Shown: positions 18,102 through 28,209 of the stretch, in pieces
How positions within the stretch are numbered: position 1 is the first letter of the stretch
Layout: each line of letters starts with the position of its first letter
Assembly (NCBI RefSeq): GCF_024169315.1
Contig: NZ_JALJWR010000001.1
Span: 1,385,501 to 1,449,500, forward strand
Source: Pseudomonas migulae
Lineage (GTDB): Bacteria; Pseudomonadota; Gammaproteobacteria; Pseudomonadales; Pseudomonadaceae
Length of the DNA stretch: 64,000 nt
Reading direction: 5' to 3'
Notes under the pieces: model-generated
Databases searched by the model: none
What the model saw: only the letters and a program-made list of their open reading frames with translations
What the model was told of the DNA's origin: nothing
Position numbers and translations under genes: made by a program

Positions 18102-18773
18102 ATGAACATTCTCGTAGTCGAAGACGAACCCAAAGCGGGTAATTACCTGCTCAACGGCCTGCAGGAACTCGGTTACTCCGTCAGCCTGGCGCGGGACGGC
18201 GCCGACGGTTTGCACCTGGCCCTGGAGCACGACTTCGACGTCATCGTGCTGGACGTGATGATGCCGAAAATGGATGGCTGGGAAGTCCTGCGCCGCTTGC
18301 GCAAGGAAGCCGACACGCCAGTGCTGTTTCTCACCGCCCGGGACGACATCGCCGACCGCATCAAGGGCCTGGAACTGGGTGCCGACGATTACCTGATCAA
18401 GCCTTTTTCCTTCGCCGAACTGGTGGCGCGCCTGCGTACCCTGACCCGCCGTGGTCCCACCCGCGAAGAAGAACAGTTGCAAGTGGACGACCTGCAGATC
18501 GACGTGCTCAAGCGCCGCATCACCCGCGCCGGCGTGAAAATCACCCTGACCAACAAGGAATTCGCCCTGCTGCACCTGTTCGCCACGCATCAGGGTCAGG
18601 TCCTGTCGCGCTCGATGATCGCTTCGAGGGTCTGGGACATGAACTTCGACAGTGACACCAATGTCGTCGACGTCGCCGTGCGTCGTTTGCGCCTGAAAAT
18701 CGATGACCCGTTCCAGCTCAAGCTGATCCACAGCGTGCGCGGCATCGGCTACCGCTTCGATACCCAGCCATGA
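18102..18773 (+). CDS. OmpR-family response regulator, heavy-metal (CopR/CzcR) type
   Basis: 223 residues. The receiver domain has the acidic pocket VVEDEP, phosphoacceptor Asp51 in [14 protein letters not shown], and Lys in LIKPFSF. The C-terminal winged helix has [20 protein letters not shown] and ends [22 protein letters not shown], the ending of the CopR/IrlR/CzcR group. It should bind short direct or inverted repeats when phosphorylated; the two CATTACAA-NN-TTGTCAT boxes upstream are the natural candidates. Its stop overlaps the kinase start (ATGA). Confidence 0.92.
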   Translation: MNILVVEDEPKAGNYLLNGLQELGYSVSLARDGADGLHLALEHDFDVIVLDVMMPKMDGWEVLRRLRKEADTPVLFLTARDDIADRIKGLELGADDYLIKPFSFAELVARLRTLTRRGPTREEEQLQVDDLQIDVLKRRITRAGVKITLTNKEFALLHLFATHQGQVLSRSMIASRVWDMNFDSDTNVVDVAVRRLRLKIDDPFQLKLIHSVRGIGYRFDTQP

Positions 18774-20173
18774 GCCGCCTTCGCCATTCCCTGACACTGC
18801 GCCTGGCGCTGGTGTTTGCCTTGCTGGCGTTTGTCTCGCTGACCCTGTTGGGCGTGGCGCTGTATCGCGACCTGGAGCGCGAGTTGATCCGCCGTGACGA
18901 CGCCGCGCTGATCAACCGGATCGATCAGCTGCGTACCTTCCTCAACGACAGCAATACGCTGGAGCTGATCAGGACCAAACCGGCGCTGTTCCAGAACATG
19001 CTGGGCAATCGCGAAGCGCTGTTGAGCATCGGCGCGCCCGGGCAAAAACCCTTGTTGGTGGTCAATCCCGGCAACCTTGCCATGCCGTCGCTGGCGCCGG
19101 TGGCGATGGACCATCCGCTAAGCCTGGCCGACGTGCAGCACTCCCCCGGTGTGGACGGCGTACCGTTTGCGGCGTTGGCGGCGACCATCGATTCCGGCGA
19201 CATGGGCAGCCTGCAAGTGGTCACCGGGCGCCTGATGACCGAGCGCACCGCCGTGCTCGCCCGCTACCGGCTCAATGTGTACCTGTTCGCCAGCGTGGCC
19301 GCGATTCTGCTGGCGCTGTCGGGTTATCTGCTGGTGCATCGCGGCCTGCTGCCCGTGCGGCGCCTGGCCCGGCAAGCCCATGGTATCGGCGTCGGCAACC
19401 TCACCGAGCGCCTCGATGGCCAGGGCGCGCCACGGGAGCTGCTGCCGATGATCGACGCGCTCAATGCCATGCTCGACCGCTTGGGCAAGGGCTTCGTGCA
19501 ACTGGGTCAGGTGTCGACCGACATGGCCCATGAACTGCGCACACCGATCAACAATCTGCTGGGCGAAACCCAGGTCGCGTTGCAGCAGAACCGCAGCGTC
19601 GAAGCCTATCAGCAGCTGCTTGCCTCCAATGTCGAAGAGCTTGAGCGTCTGGCGCGGATGCTCGACAACATGCTGTTTCTGGCGCGCACCGATCCGGCCA
19701 GTGCCCTGAGCCAACGTCAGGAACTGGACGCCGCCGACGAAATAGAACGCATGGCCGATTACTTCGAAGGGCTGGCGGCGGATGTCGGGATCAGCATCGA
19801 CGCCCAGGGCAGCGGCGTAATCTGGGCGGAGCCGATGCTGCTGCGCCGTGCGCTGGCCAATCTGTGCGCGAATGCCATCAAATACGGTGCGCCGGATTCC
19901 GAGCTGTTCATTCGTGCCACGCCTGCGGATGACGGTATCCGGTTGATCGTGCGCAACGAGGGTACGACCATTCCTGCCGAACACTTGCCCCGGTTGTTTG
20001 AACGCTTTTACCGGGTCGATGAATCCCGCGAACGCTCGGCTCATTCCAATGGCTTGGGGCTGTCGATTGTGGCGACGATCATGCAGTTGCATCACGGGGG
20101 GTACAGCGTTAGCAGCGCTGAGGGGGTGACGTGTTTTGAGCTGTTTTTTCCGGGGCGGCGGGTGGGTGAGTGA
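18770..20173 (+). CDS. Sensor histidine kinase, heavy-metal sensor type
   Basis: 467 residues: membrane helix at about 13-33, periplasmic sensor of about 135 residues, second helix at about 168-188, HAMP to about 240, then HisKA with phosphoacceptor His254 in [18 protein letters not shown] and an HATPase_c domain with [18 protein letters not shown] and NGLGLSIV. The layout matches heavy-metal sensor kinases (CopS/IrlS). The periplasmic part has few His, Met or Cys, so a metal ligand is not obvious. It is translationally coupled to the response regulator. Confidence 0.92.
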   Translation: MSRLRHSLTLRLALVFALLAFVSLTLLGVALYRDLERELIRRDDAALINRIDQLRTFLNDSNTLELIRTKPALFQNMLGNREALLSIGAPGQKPLLVVNPGNLAMPSLAPVAMDHPLSLADVQHSPGVDGVPFAALAATIDSGDMGSLQVVTGRLMTERTAVLARYRLNVYLFASVAAILLALSGYLLVHRGLLPVRRLARQAHGIGVGNLTERLDGQGAPRELLPMIDALNAMLDRLGKGFVQLGQVSTDMAHELRTPINNLLGETQVALQQNRSVEAYQQLLASNVEELERLARMLDNMLFLARTDPASALSQRQELDAADEIERMADYFEGLAADVGISIDAQGSGVIWAEPMLLRRALANLCANAIKYGAPDSELFIRATPADDGIRLIVRNEGTTIPAEHLPRLFERFYRVDESRERSAHSNGLGLSIVATIMQLHHGGYSVSSAEGVTCFELFFPGRRVGE

Positions 20174-20280
20174 GTGACGTTGGATGGTTTTTTGGTTGGG
20201 TGAATATCCGTTTTTTGGGTGATGGCTGATATTGGTTCCGCCCTAACGGCCGGCCTGTCAATTGAAGCGTACGCGTTCCC

Positions 20281-20380
20281 TGTGGGAGCTGGCTTGCCAG
20301 CGATGGTCGTCAACGATGACGCGTGCTGTCTGAATGAACGCGGTGTCTGGGTGTCCATCGCTGGCAAGCCAGCTCCCACA
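20281..20380. repeat. Inverted REP pair, second copy
   Basis: Same 26-base inverted arms and nearly the same spacer as the doublet at 5859-5958, with a handful of substitutions in the loop. Confidence 0.85.
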
Positions 20381-20729
20381 GGGATTGTTGGTGGGCGTGA
20401 CATTGGTGTTCACCGCCGATGATCCTGACGAACTTCAGGCCGGCTATCAGGCCGCCTCGCTTTGTTTTTGATCTTGATCTGCCCCGTCGGAAGGCCGAAC
20501 GCAGGTTCTGCGCAGTGGGCAACCCGGCATGGATGCCGGGTTAGCCGCCCCCGGCCATGGATGGCCGATGGCGGCGGGCCCACGGAGCAGGACCGGAGCG
20601 AGGGAATGGCGAGCATTAGCGAGCCACCGTACGTCAGGGGCGCTTGGCGCTTGGTTACTTGGCGCTCTTCCAAGTGACCCGCTGTAAGAGCGGAACCAAT
20701 AGCCGCCGTTACCGCAGCAACGGATATGT
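20281..20729 (+). repeat. Composite intergenic repeat, copy 2
   Basis: Second copy of the block at 5859-6326, same orientation, about 449 bp. It is shorter mainly in the segment after GCCGCCTCGCTTT. It fills most of the gap between the kinase and thiolase genes; the remaining ~210 bp before the thiolase show no gene. Confidence 0.8.
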
Positions 20730-20941
20730 CCCCAGTGAAAAACCCATAAACTCGCTCCCACACTGGATTCAGAAACACCGCCCGACCTCTATAAGCCGAT
20801 CTAAAACACCCCCTCTGAAATGGCAAAAAACACCACCCCCCTTGAGCACTTTCGACATAGTCCAACCACACCGCCACCCCTAGACTCTTTCCCCCAATAA
20901 CAGCGCCAAACGCGCACCCGACTGAACCAGGGAAAACCCTC

Positions 20942-22126
20942 ATGAACCCATCCGACATTTTCGTTATCAGCGCCGTCCGCTCCGCCATCGGCAGCTTCGG
21001 CGGCTCGCTCAAGGATGTGCCGCCGATTCAACTGGCGACCGACGTCTGCCGCGCCGCCATCGAGCGCTCCGGCCTGGCGCCGGAACACATTGGCCATGCG
21101 GTGATGGGCCATGTGATCCCGACCGAAGCCCGTGACGCCTACATTTCCCGGGCGGTGGCGATGAACGCCGGGCTACCGAAAGAGACGCCGGCCTTCAACG
21201 TCAACCGCCTCTGCGGTTCCGGTTTGCAGGCGATTGTCAGTGCCGCGCAAAGCCTGATGTTGGGTGATGCGGGCGCGGCGCTGGCCGGTGGCGTCGAGTC
21301 CATGAGCCGTGGCGCTTATCTGTTGCCGCAAGCACGTTGGGGCGCCCGCATGGGCGACATGCAAGCCATCGACTACATGCTCGGCGTGCTGCAAGACCCG
21401 TTTGCCGGTTTCCACATGGGCATCACCGCGGAAAACATCGCCGAGCGTTACGGCATCACGCGTCAGGCCCAGGATGAACTGGCCATGATCAGCCAGCAGC
21501 GCGCCGCACGGGCAATCGCCGAAGGCCGCTTCGACGGTCAGATCGTGCCGATCGAAGTGGCGTCGCGCAAAGGCACCGTGACCTTTACGACCGACGAACA
21601 CGTGCGCGCCGAGGTCAATGCCGAGCAATTGGCCAAGATGAAACCGGCCTTCAAAAAAGACGGCAGCGTCACCGCCGGCAACGCCTCCGGCCTGAATGAC
21701 GGCGCGGGCGCGTTGATCATGGCCACCGGTGAAATGGTGCGTGCCCAAGGCCTCAAGCCAATGGCCCGGCTGGTCGGCTACGCTCACGCCGGGGTCGAAC
21801 CTGAATTGATGGGACTCGGTCCGATTCCCGCCACCCGCCTGGTGCTCAAAAAAGCCGGCCTGACCGTCGCCGACCTCGACGTCATCGAATCGAACGAAGC
21901 CTTCGCCGCGCAAGCCTGTGCCGTGGCCCAGGAACTGGGTTTCGACCCGGAAAAGGTCAACCCCAACGGTTCGGGCATCTCGCTGGGCCACCCGGTGGGC
22001 GCCACCGGTGCGATTATCGCCACCAAAGCCATTCACGAACTGCACCGCGTCCAGGGCCGTTATGCCCTGGCAACCATGTGCATCGGCGGCGGCCAGGGCA
22101 TCGCCGTGTTGTTCGAACGCGTCTGA
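20942..22126 (+). CDS. Acetyl-CoA C-acyltransferase (thiolase)
   Basis: 394 residues, standard thiolase II length. The nucleophile is Cys91 in NVNRLCGSGLQAIV, the second-site motifs are GISLGHPVGATGA (His350) and MCIGGGQGIA (Cys380), and GNASGLNDGAGA lies between. It either condenses two acetyl-CoA or cleaves 3-ketoacyl-CoA. It stands alone, without hydratase or transferase genes, so biosynthetic (acetoacetyl-CoA) or degradative use cannot be decided from context. Confidence 0.92.
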   Translation: MNPSDIFVISAVRSAIGSFGGSLKDVPPIQLATDVCRAAIERSGLAPEHIGHAVMGHVIPTEARDAYISRAVAMNAGLPKETPAFNVNRLCGSGLQAIVSAAQSLMLGDAGAALAGGVESMSRGAYLLPQARWGARMGDMQAIDYMLGVLQDPFAGFHMGITAENIAERYGITRQAQDELAMISQQRAARAIAEGRFDGQIVPIEVASRKGTVTFTTDEHVRAEVNAEQLAKMKPAFKKDGSVTAGNASGLNDGAGALIMATGEMVRAQGLKPMARLVGYAHAGVEPELMGLGPIPATRLVLKKAGLTVADLDVIESNEAFAAQACAVAQELGFDPEKVNPNGSGISLGHPVGATGAIIATKAIHELHRVQGRYALATMCIGGGQGIAVLFERV

Positions 22127-22135
22127 CACGCCCAC

Positions 22136-22160
22136 CCTGCCCCCTCTCAGTGGGGGCAGG
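22136..22160 (+). terminator. Hairpin after the thiolase gene
   Basis: Perfect 9-bp stem CCTGCCCCC / GGGGGCAGG with a 7-base loop, ten bases after the stop. No T-run follows, so termination efficiency is uncertain. Confidence 0.5.
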
Positions 22161-22240
22161 CGACCAAACTATTCCTCGAAGGTTTACCTGATGACCTAAC
22201 CTCATAGGCTGAATGACTAACAACAGAGTCGGACACTCCT

Positions 22241-24628
22241 ATGCGTCATGCACTGAAAGCCATGATTTTCGTCGCTTTCACGCTTTTCGGGGCGGGACCC
22301 GGAATGCTGTTGGCGGCCGACACTCCAGAGATTTCAACGCCCAAGGCGGGAGCCGCGCCCCTCACCGTTTCCCCAAGTGATCTCCAGGCACTGCAAATCC
22401 GGCTCGACAGCCTCAAACAGCAGATTTCGCTGGTCGATAACTTCAACCAGCTGGAGGGTCCGCAGGACCTGGTCCAGATGTTCATGCTGGATGTCGATCG
22501 CCTCACCGCCTCAATACTTCCACAACAAACTCAACTGCGCGCACAACTGGGCGTGTTGGGGCCCATCCCCCTCGATGACGCTGCGACCGAACAATCCGAT
22601 ATCACCGCGCAGAGAACCGCGCTCACCGAACAGAAAAACAAAGTCGACGCCACCCTGAAAACCCTGGCCGCGCTGAAAACGAATGCCACCGACCTCATCA
22701 GCCAGATCTCCGGTATCCGTCGCAACCTGCTGGAAAGCGAACTGACCCTGAGCACCCGAAGCATCCTGAACCCCGACTTCTGGTCACCGGTCCTGGCTCC
22801 TTCGATGGACGATCGGCTGCGCTTCAGAACGTTCTTCGATCAGGCGACGGAGGTCACCAGAGCGGCCTGGCAACCGGGCCAGCGCCTCGCCACCAGCGCA
22901 CTGTTGCTACTGGCCCTGCTCATCTGGACGCTCGGTCGCCGGCTCGCCGAACGAGTGTTGACCTGGCTGTGCATTCACCGGATGCCGGAAGGACGACTGC
23001 GCCGAAGCTCCCTCGCGCTGGCCTCTGTGCTGGCCACCGTATTGACCGTCGGCGTCGCCCTGCAACTGCTGTTTTACACCTTCACACGCCATACTCCACT
23101 GACGCCGATGCTGACCACCTTTTCCCAGGAGTTCGAAAAAGTCGCCTACACCTGCGTCCTGATCACCTCGCTGAGTCGCGCCCTGTTATCCACGAAGCAC
23201 CCGTCCTGGCGTCTGCCGGCGCTCGCCGACCCCGTGGCGCTGTCACTGAAACCTTACCCCCGAATGCTGGCCGTCGTGCTGTTGGTTCTGGTGACGATGA
23301 ACCAGATCATCAACGCGACCGGGATGAGCAGCGAAGTGGTGATCGCCGGTCGAGGCATCGTTGCGTTGATGATTTGTTTTGTCCTGCTGGACATGTTGTT
23401 GCGCACCGGTAAGGTCCGAAGAGCCGTCGTGGTCGCTGGAGAAGCGCCTGAAGCAGGCAGGACGATGGCTGGCGTGCTTTACACAATCGCCACCCTCTCG
23501 ATGGTGATAACGCTGTTATCTCTGTTGACGGGCTACGTGTCCCTGGCCCGGTTCATCACGTATGAACTGGTCTGGGGATTCCTCGTGCTCTGCGGTTTTT
23601 ACGTGCTGATGCAATGCTTCAAGGATGCCTGCGAATACCTGTTCTCGGTCAAAAGCTCCAGCGGCAAGTCGCTGAAACAACTGCTGGGCATTGAAGATCG
23701 GCGCCTGGAGCAGATCTCGACCATTCTGTCGGGGGTCGGCCGGGCCGCTCTGTTGCTGCTGGCGATCGTCACCCTGTTTGTCGGGGGGGTTGGCACGACC
23801 CTGGGGCAGTTGCTCGCCAATGTCTTTTCCATCCTCGGCGGCGCCGGGTTGCGCAAACTGAACATCATCCCGGGTCACCTGCTCAATGCCGCACTGGCCT
23901 TGTTGATCGGCATCTACCTGATACGCACGCTGGGCCGATGGCTGGACAAGGAGCTCCTGCCGAAGACCCAAATGGACCCGGGCATGCGGGCCTCGCTGAC
24001 CACGTTGTTCGCCAACATCGGCTATGCGTTGGTAATCCTGATGACGCTGTCATCGTTGGGCGTACAGTGGACCAACCTGGCCTGGATCGTCAGCGCGCTG
24101 TCGGTGGGGATTGGCTTTGGCTTGCAGGAGATCGTCAAGAATTTCGTGTCCGGCCTGATCCTGCTGACCGAACGCCCGGTGAAAGTCGGCGACCTGATCA
24201 GCATCAGCGGAGTCGAAGGCGACATCCGCCGGATCAACGTGAGAGCCACCGAAATCCAGCTCAGTGACCGCTCGATTGTCATCGTCCCGAACTCGCAGTT
24301 GATCTCGCAGAACCTGCGCAACGTGACCCTGGGCGGTAGCGCCCAAGGGGTGGCGACGCTCGAACTGACCTTCCCTTTGGACATCGACCCCGAACAGGTG
24401 AAAGACCTGCTCTACAACACCTACTGCGAGCACGAGACCATTCTCGACAAACCGGCACCGGTGGTGCGCTTCAGCAAACTGACGCCCGAAGGCATCACGC
24501 TGACCATCACCGGCTATGTCGGCAGCCCGCGAATTGTCGGCGTGACCAAAAGCGACTTGCTGTTTGAAATCCTTAAGCGCCTGGGTGCCGCGGGTATCGA
24601 ACTGGCGAAGCCGGCACCCGCGGTGTGA
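22241..24628 (+). CDS. Large mechanosensitive channel, DUF3772 plus MscS domain
   Basis: 795 residues. A signal peptide is followed by a periplasmic helical region of about 170 residues (DUF3772 type, with LDSLKQQISLVDNFNQLEGP), many membrane helices, and a C-terminal MscS domain: pore helix SALSVGIGFGLQEIVKNFVS, then LTERPVKVGDLISISG and ATEIQLSDRSIVIVPNSQLI. Such large MscS paralogues in the inner membrane open under tension and release solutes during hypo-osmotic shock. It is preceded by a hairpin and appears monocistronic. Confidence 0.9.
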   Translation: MRHALKAMIFVAFTLFGAGPGMLLAADTPEISTPKAGAAPLTVSPSDLQALQIRLDSLKQQISLVDNFNQLEGPQDLVQMFMLDVDRLTASILPQQTQLRAQLGVLGPIPLDDAATEQSDITAQRTALTEQKNKVDATLKTLAALKTNATDLISQISGIRRNLLESELTLSTRSILNPDFWSPVLAPSMDDRLRFRTFFDQATEVTRAAWQPGQRLATSALLLLALLIWTLGRRLAERVLTWLCIHRMPEGRLRRSSLALASVLATVLTVGVALQLLFYTFTRHTPLTPMLTTFSQEFEKVAYTCVLITSLSRALLSTKHPSWRLPALADPVALSLKPYPRMLAVVLLVLVTMNQIINATGMSSEVVIAGRGIVALMICFVLLDMLLRTGKVRRAVVVAGEAPEAGRTMAGVLYTIATLSMVITLLSLLTGYVSLARFITYELVWGFLVLCGFYVLMQCFKDACEYLFSVKSSSGKSLKQLLGIEDRRLEQISTILSGVGRAALLLLAIVTLFVGGVGTTLGQLLANVFSILGGAGLRKLNIIPGHLLNAALALLIGIYLIRTLGRWLDKELLPKTQMDPGMRASLTTLFANIGYALVILMTLSSLGVQWTNLAWIVSALSVGIGFGLQEIVKNFVSGLILLTERPVKVGDLISISGVEGDIRRINVRATEIQLSDRSIVIVPNSQLISQNLRNVTLGGSAQGVATLELTFPLDIDPEQVKDLLYNTYCEHETILDKPAPVVRFSKLTPEGITLTITGYVGSPRIVGVTKSDLLFEILKRLGAAGIELAKPAPAV

Positions 24629-24629
24629 A

Positions 24630-26120
24630 TCAGTGGGCGATGCACACTGATTTCAGCTCGGTGTAAGCCTCGATCACCGCACGCCCGAACTCGCGGCCCA
24701 TGCCGGATTGCTTGACGCCACCAAACGGCATCGCCGGGTCGAGCAGCACGTGGGCGTTGACCCACACGGTGCCTGCTTCGATGCGCGGCACCAGGTTCAT
24801 GGCTTTGCCGAGGTCGTTGGTCCACAGGCTCGCGGCCAGGCCGTAGCGATTGTCGTTGGCCAGGGCGATCACGGCGTCTTCATCGTCAAACGGCATCACC
24901 CCGAGCACCGGCCCGAACACCTCTTCGCGGGCCACGGCCATGCTGTGGTCGATGTCGGCCAGAATGGTCGGCTGCACATAGAAGCCCTCGCCTTCCAGCA
25001 ACTCGCCACCGGACACCACCCGTGCGCCTTCGCGGCGCGCCAGTTCGATGTGCTTGAGCACGCTTTGCTGCTGCTTGCGCGAGACCAGCGGGTTGATCGC
25101 CGCTTCGCCGTTCATGCCAGCACCGATGGGCATCGCCGATACGGCGGCGGCGAGTGCTTCAACGAATTGATCGTGGATCGAACGATGCACGTAGAAGCGC
25201 GAAGCCGCCGCGCAGACCTGACCGTTGTTCAGCAGACCACCGAGGATTGCACCCTGGACGGCTTTTTCGATGTCGGCATCGGCCAGCACGATCATCGGGT
25301 TTTTGCCGCCCAGTTCCAGCGAGAATCGCGTCATGTTTTCCATGCACGCCACGCCGACGCTTTTGCCCACCGCCGTGGAACCGGTGAAGGACACTTTGCT
25401 CACCAGTGGATGCGCCGTCAGCACACCACCGACATTGGCGCCGCCGCCGGTGACGACGTTGAACACGCCCGCCGGAATGCCCGCTTCCAGTGCCAGTTCG
25501 GCCAGACGCATGGCGGTCAGCGGGGTTTCCATCGCCGGTTTGATGATCACCGTGCAACCGGTGGCCAGCGCCGGCATCAACTTCCAGGCAGCAATCAACA
25601 GCGGGAAGTTCCACGGCACAATCCCGACCACCACGCCCACCGGTTCACGCTTGGTGAACGCGGTGAATTTCGCACCCGGCGGTAGTGGAATCGACACATC
25701 AAAGGTCTGCCCTTCGATCTTGGTCGCCCAGCCGGACATGTAGCGCATGAACTCCACGGTGGCATTCAGATCCAGTCCGCGGGACATGTTGATCGACTTG
25801 CCCTGGCTCAGGGTTTCCAGCTGCGCCAGCTCTTCGGCATGCGCTTCTACCAGCGCAGTGAAGTTCAGCAGGATACGTTCACGGTCTGCCGGACGCAGCC
25901 CTGACCACACGCCGGACTTGAAGGCTTTGTGGGACGACTGCACGGCTTGCTCGACCACGTCCAGCGGCGCGTCGAGGGTTTCGCACAGGGTTTGCCCGGT
26001 GGCCGGGTTGACCACGGCAATGCGCGGCCCTTCGGCGAACACCCACTGGCCGTCAATGAAGCAGCCATGGCGGCGGTCAAGAAATGCAGCAACCTGCGGC
26101 AGGATTTCAACGTTGCTCAT
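24630..26120 (-). CDS. NAD-dependent aldehyde dehydrogenase, phenylacetaldehyde dehydrogenase-like
   Basis: 496 residues, classical ALDH: IVPWNFPLLIAAWKL, the NAD site FTGSTAVGKSVG, Glu in LELGGKNP and the catalytic Cys in NNGQVCAAASRFYV. Overall it resembles FeaB/StyD/PeaE phenylacetaldehyde dehydrogenases by eye, but related ALDHs share these motifs. It ends two bases from the MscS gene stop on the other strand. Upstream on the same strand is a cytochrome c gene, and across the gap an outer-membrane barrel and a chemoreceptor, suggesting oxidation of an alcohol or amine-derived aldehyde. Confidence 0.85.
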   Translation of the reverse strand: MSNVEILPQVAAFLDRRHGCFIDGQWVFAEGPRIAVVNPATGQTLCETLDAPLDVVEQAVQSSHKAFKSGVWSGLRPADRERILLNFTALVEAHAEELAQLETLSQGKSINMSRGLDLNATVEFMRYMSGWATKIEGQTFDVSIPLPPGAKFTAFTKREPVGVVVGIVPWNFPLLIAAWKLMPALATGCTVIIKPAMETPLTAMRLAELALEAGIPAGVFNVVTGGGANVGGVLTAHPLVSKVSFTGSTAVGKSVGVACMENMTRFSLELGGKNPMIVLADADIEKAVQGAILGGLLNNGQVCAAASRFYVHRSIHDQFVEALAAAVSAMPIGAGMNGEAAINPLVSRKQQQSVLKHIELARREGARVVSGGELLEGEGFYVQPTILADIDHSMAVAREEVFGPVLGVMPFDDEDAVIALANDNRYGLAASLWTNDLGKAMNLVPRIEAGTVWVNAHVLLDPAMPFGGVKQSGMGREFGRAVIEAYTELKSVCIAH

Positions 26121-26167
26121 AAATCACCTTTGGTTCAGACGCGTTGTTCAACCGGATAACGGGCTGA

Positions 26168-26557
26168 TTACTGTTGTTCTTTGAGGAAACACACGACCGC
26201 CTGGCGATCGTCCGCGGAGGCCAGGCCCATGTAGGGCATGTAGGTCCCCGGCACGAACGCCTGGGGTTGAGCGATGAGTTGCGCGATGTTCTCGGCCTGC
26301 CAGTCGATGTCTTTGCTGCGCATGGCCTGGGAATAATTGAAGCCTTCCAGCGAGCCGGATTTGCGCCCGACCACCCCCGCCAGGTTCGGTCCCATCATCC
26401 CTGTCATGCCCTTGGTCACCGAATGGCAGACCGCGCATTCATTGGCGAAGACCTGGGCGCCATGCCCCTGATCAGGTGTGCATTCAGCGGCCAGCGCGGC
26501 CTGCGCCAGGGTGATCGAGAGCAAACCGGTAAGCAGCAAACGCAGCGAGGTGACCAT
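26168..26557 (-). CDS. Small exported c-type cytochrome
   Basis: 129 residues from ATG 26557, where a signal peptide begins (MVTSLRLLLTGLLSITLAQA, then ALAAE); the same frame stays open far upstream, but that part is antisense to the barrel gene. The mature protein is a class I cytochrome c: haem motif NECAVCHS, MMGPNLAGVVGR, YSQAM, and the axial Met in GTYMPYMG. It would carry electrons from a periplasmic dehydrogenase to the respiratory chain. It lies 47 bp upstream of the aldehyde dehydrogenase in the same direction. Confidence 0.88.
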   Translation of the reverse strand: MVTSLRLLLTGLLSITLAQAALAAECTPDQGHGAQVFANECAVCHSVTKGMTGMMGPNLAGVVGRKSGSLEGFNYSQAMRSKDIDWQAENIAQLIAQPQAFVPGTYMPYMGLASADDRQAVVCFLKEQQ

Positions 26558-26833
26558 AAGAAAACGACCTTGAAATCCGCGCTCGTCAATGGAGCGGCAA
26601 CACGGGAGCGCCGACGCAGCTGTGCATCGGCAGGGTTGAGACGGATTGTCGGCGGTCAGTGACGCGCAGGTTTTGCCCTGCGTGCCAGTCGTATTGGCGG
26701 GGCTGCCAAACCGGGCATTTTGGCAAGCACAACCAACTCTTTGGCAACCACACAAAAGGCCGGAAAAGTTCCGCGCCTTAGTATCGAAAAAGACCGCAAA
26801 CCTGCGCTCAAGAACAAGAACGGATGCCACACC

Positions 26834-28156
26834 ATGCTCAAGTCCCCCTTGCTTCGTCTCTCTACCCTCGCGCTGATGATCAGTGCGGGCCAGGCCAGCG
26901 CGTACGAACTCTACGCCGATGACGACAGTCACCTGAACGCCACGCTGGAAGCGGTATTCGGCATTTTCCACAGCCAGGAAAACTACGCCCTGTCCGGTCG
27001 CCTGAATGAAGGCAGCTCGTCGTGGCGCGAGGGCTACATCAAATATGGCTTGAGCTTCGACAAGGGCTTGGCCGGTGTGGGCACCGCGTACGGCGCGGCG
27101 AACCTGCTCAGCTCCGGGACCTGGGGCGACGGCGATGCCGCGGGCTTCACCGATGGGTCGGAACGCACCACCAGGTTCGAGGACGCCTACCTCGGCTGGC
27201 GTTCGGGCAAGCTGTTCGGCGTGCTCGGCGAGGATGGCGTCGACCTGTCCTTCGGTCGTCAAAACATCGTGGTCGGTGATGGCTTCCTGATCAATGGTGA
27301 CGCGCTCAACCTGGGTAACGGCCTGGCCGACGGCGAATTCGACCGCGGAGGCGCCTACTGGCTGGCCGCGCGCAAAGCATTCGACGAGACGGCCGTGTTG
27401 CGCATCGGGGGCAAGGAAGGTTGGCGTGGCGACCTGATGTGGTTGAAATCGGACAACCGCGCACAAGCCATGACCGAGATGTATGTCGGCACCCTGGAAC
27501 ACGTGTCCGACGTCGGCACCGTCGGTTTGACGTACATCGACACCACCGATATCGACGAACAGTACGCCTCGCCGATTCAACTCGAACGCGACGGCATGAA
27601 AACCTACAGCCTGCGCGCTACCGGCAATGCCGGGGTCAAGGACCTGTTCCTCTCCGGCGAATACGCCAAACAGGACAAGCCTCACACCTCGACCGAAGAC
27701 GCCTGGTACCTCGAAGCCGGCTGGACCTTTTCCGACGTGGCCTGGTCGCCGTATGCCAGCTACCGCTACAGCCGTTTCTCGGAAGGCTATGACACGCTGT
27801 TCTACGGTTTCAGCCGTGGCTTCGGCACCTGGTTCCAGGGTGAAGTGGCGGGCAACTACGCCGGTCCGTTCAACGCCAACTCGCGCATCCAGAACGTCAA
27901 GTTCACGGTCTCGCCACTGGAGAACCTGACGGTGGGCGCCCTGTACTTCAACTTCGACACCATCGACCGCAACCTCGGCAATACCGATGGTCACGAGGTT
28001 GATCTGTACGCCGAATGGCACGTCAACGAACACCTGAGCGTGATGCCGCTGATCGGTCTGTTCCAGCCAGACAAGAGCGCCGATCAGGGCGGTACACAGT
28101 TGGGCAACAACGACAGAAACCTCTACAGCCAGGTGATTTTCGCTACCACTTTCTAA
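26834..28156 (+). CDS. Outer-membrane beta-barrel porin (alginate-export/AlgE-like fold)
   Basis: Start at ATG 26834 gives a signal peptide ([17 protein letters not shown]). The 440-residue product has alternating aromatic strands throughout (e.g. [40 protein letters not shown]) and ends in Phe (QVIFATTF), the signal for outer-membrane insertion. Motifs like [20 protein letters not shown] recall the alginate-export family of barrels. It is divergent from the cytochrome/aldehyde dehydrogenase genes and likely admits their substrate. Confidence 0.82.
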   Translation: MLKSPLLRLSTLALMISAGQASAYELYADDDSHLNATLEAVFGIFHSQENYALSGRLNEGSSSWREGYIKYGLSFDKGLAGVGTAYGAANLLSSGTWGDGDAAGFTDGSERTTRFEDAYLGWRSGKLFGVLGEDGVDLSFGRQNIVVGDGFLINGDALNLGNGLADGEFDRGGAYWLAARKAFDETAVLRIGGKEGWRGDLMWLKSDNRAQAMTEMYVGTLEHVSDVGTVGLTYIDTTDIDEQYASPIQLERDGMKTYSLRATGNAGVKDLFLSGEYAKQDKPHTSTEDAWYLEAGWTFSDVAWSPYASYRYSRFSEGYDTLFYGFSRGFGTWFQGEVAGNYAGPFNANSRIQNVKFTVSPLENLTVGALYFNFDTIDRNLGNTDGHEVDLYAEWHVNEHLSVMPLIGLFQPDKSADQGGTQLGNNDRNLYSQVIFATTF

Positions 28157-28209
28157 GCCAGACCGGGGCAGTGGCGCATCCGCTGCCCCGATGGAAAAGG
28201 GCCTTTCCA

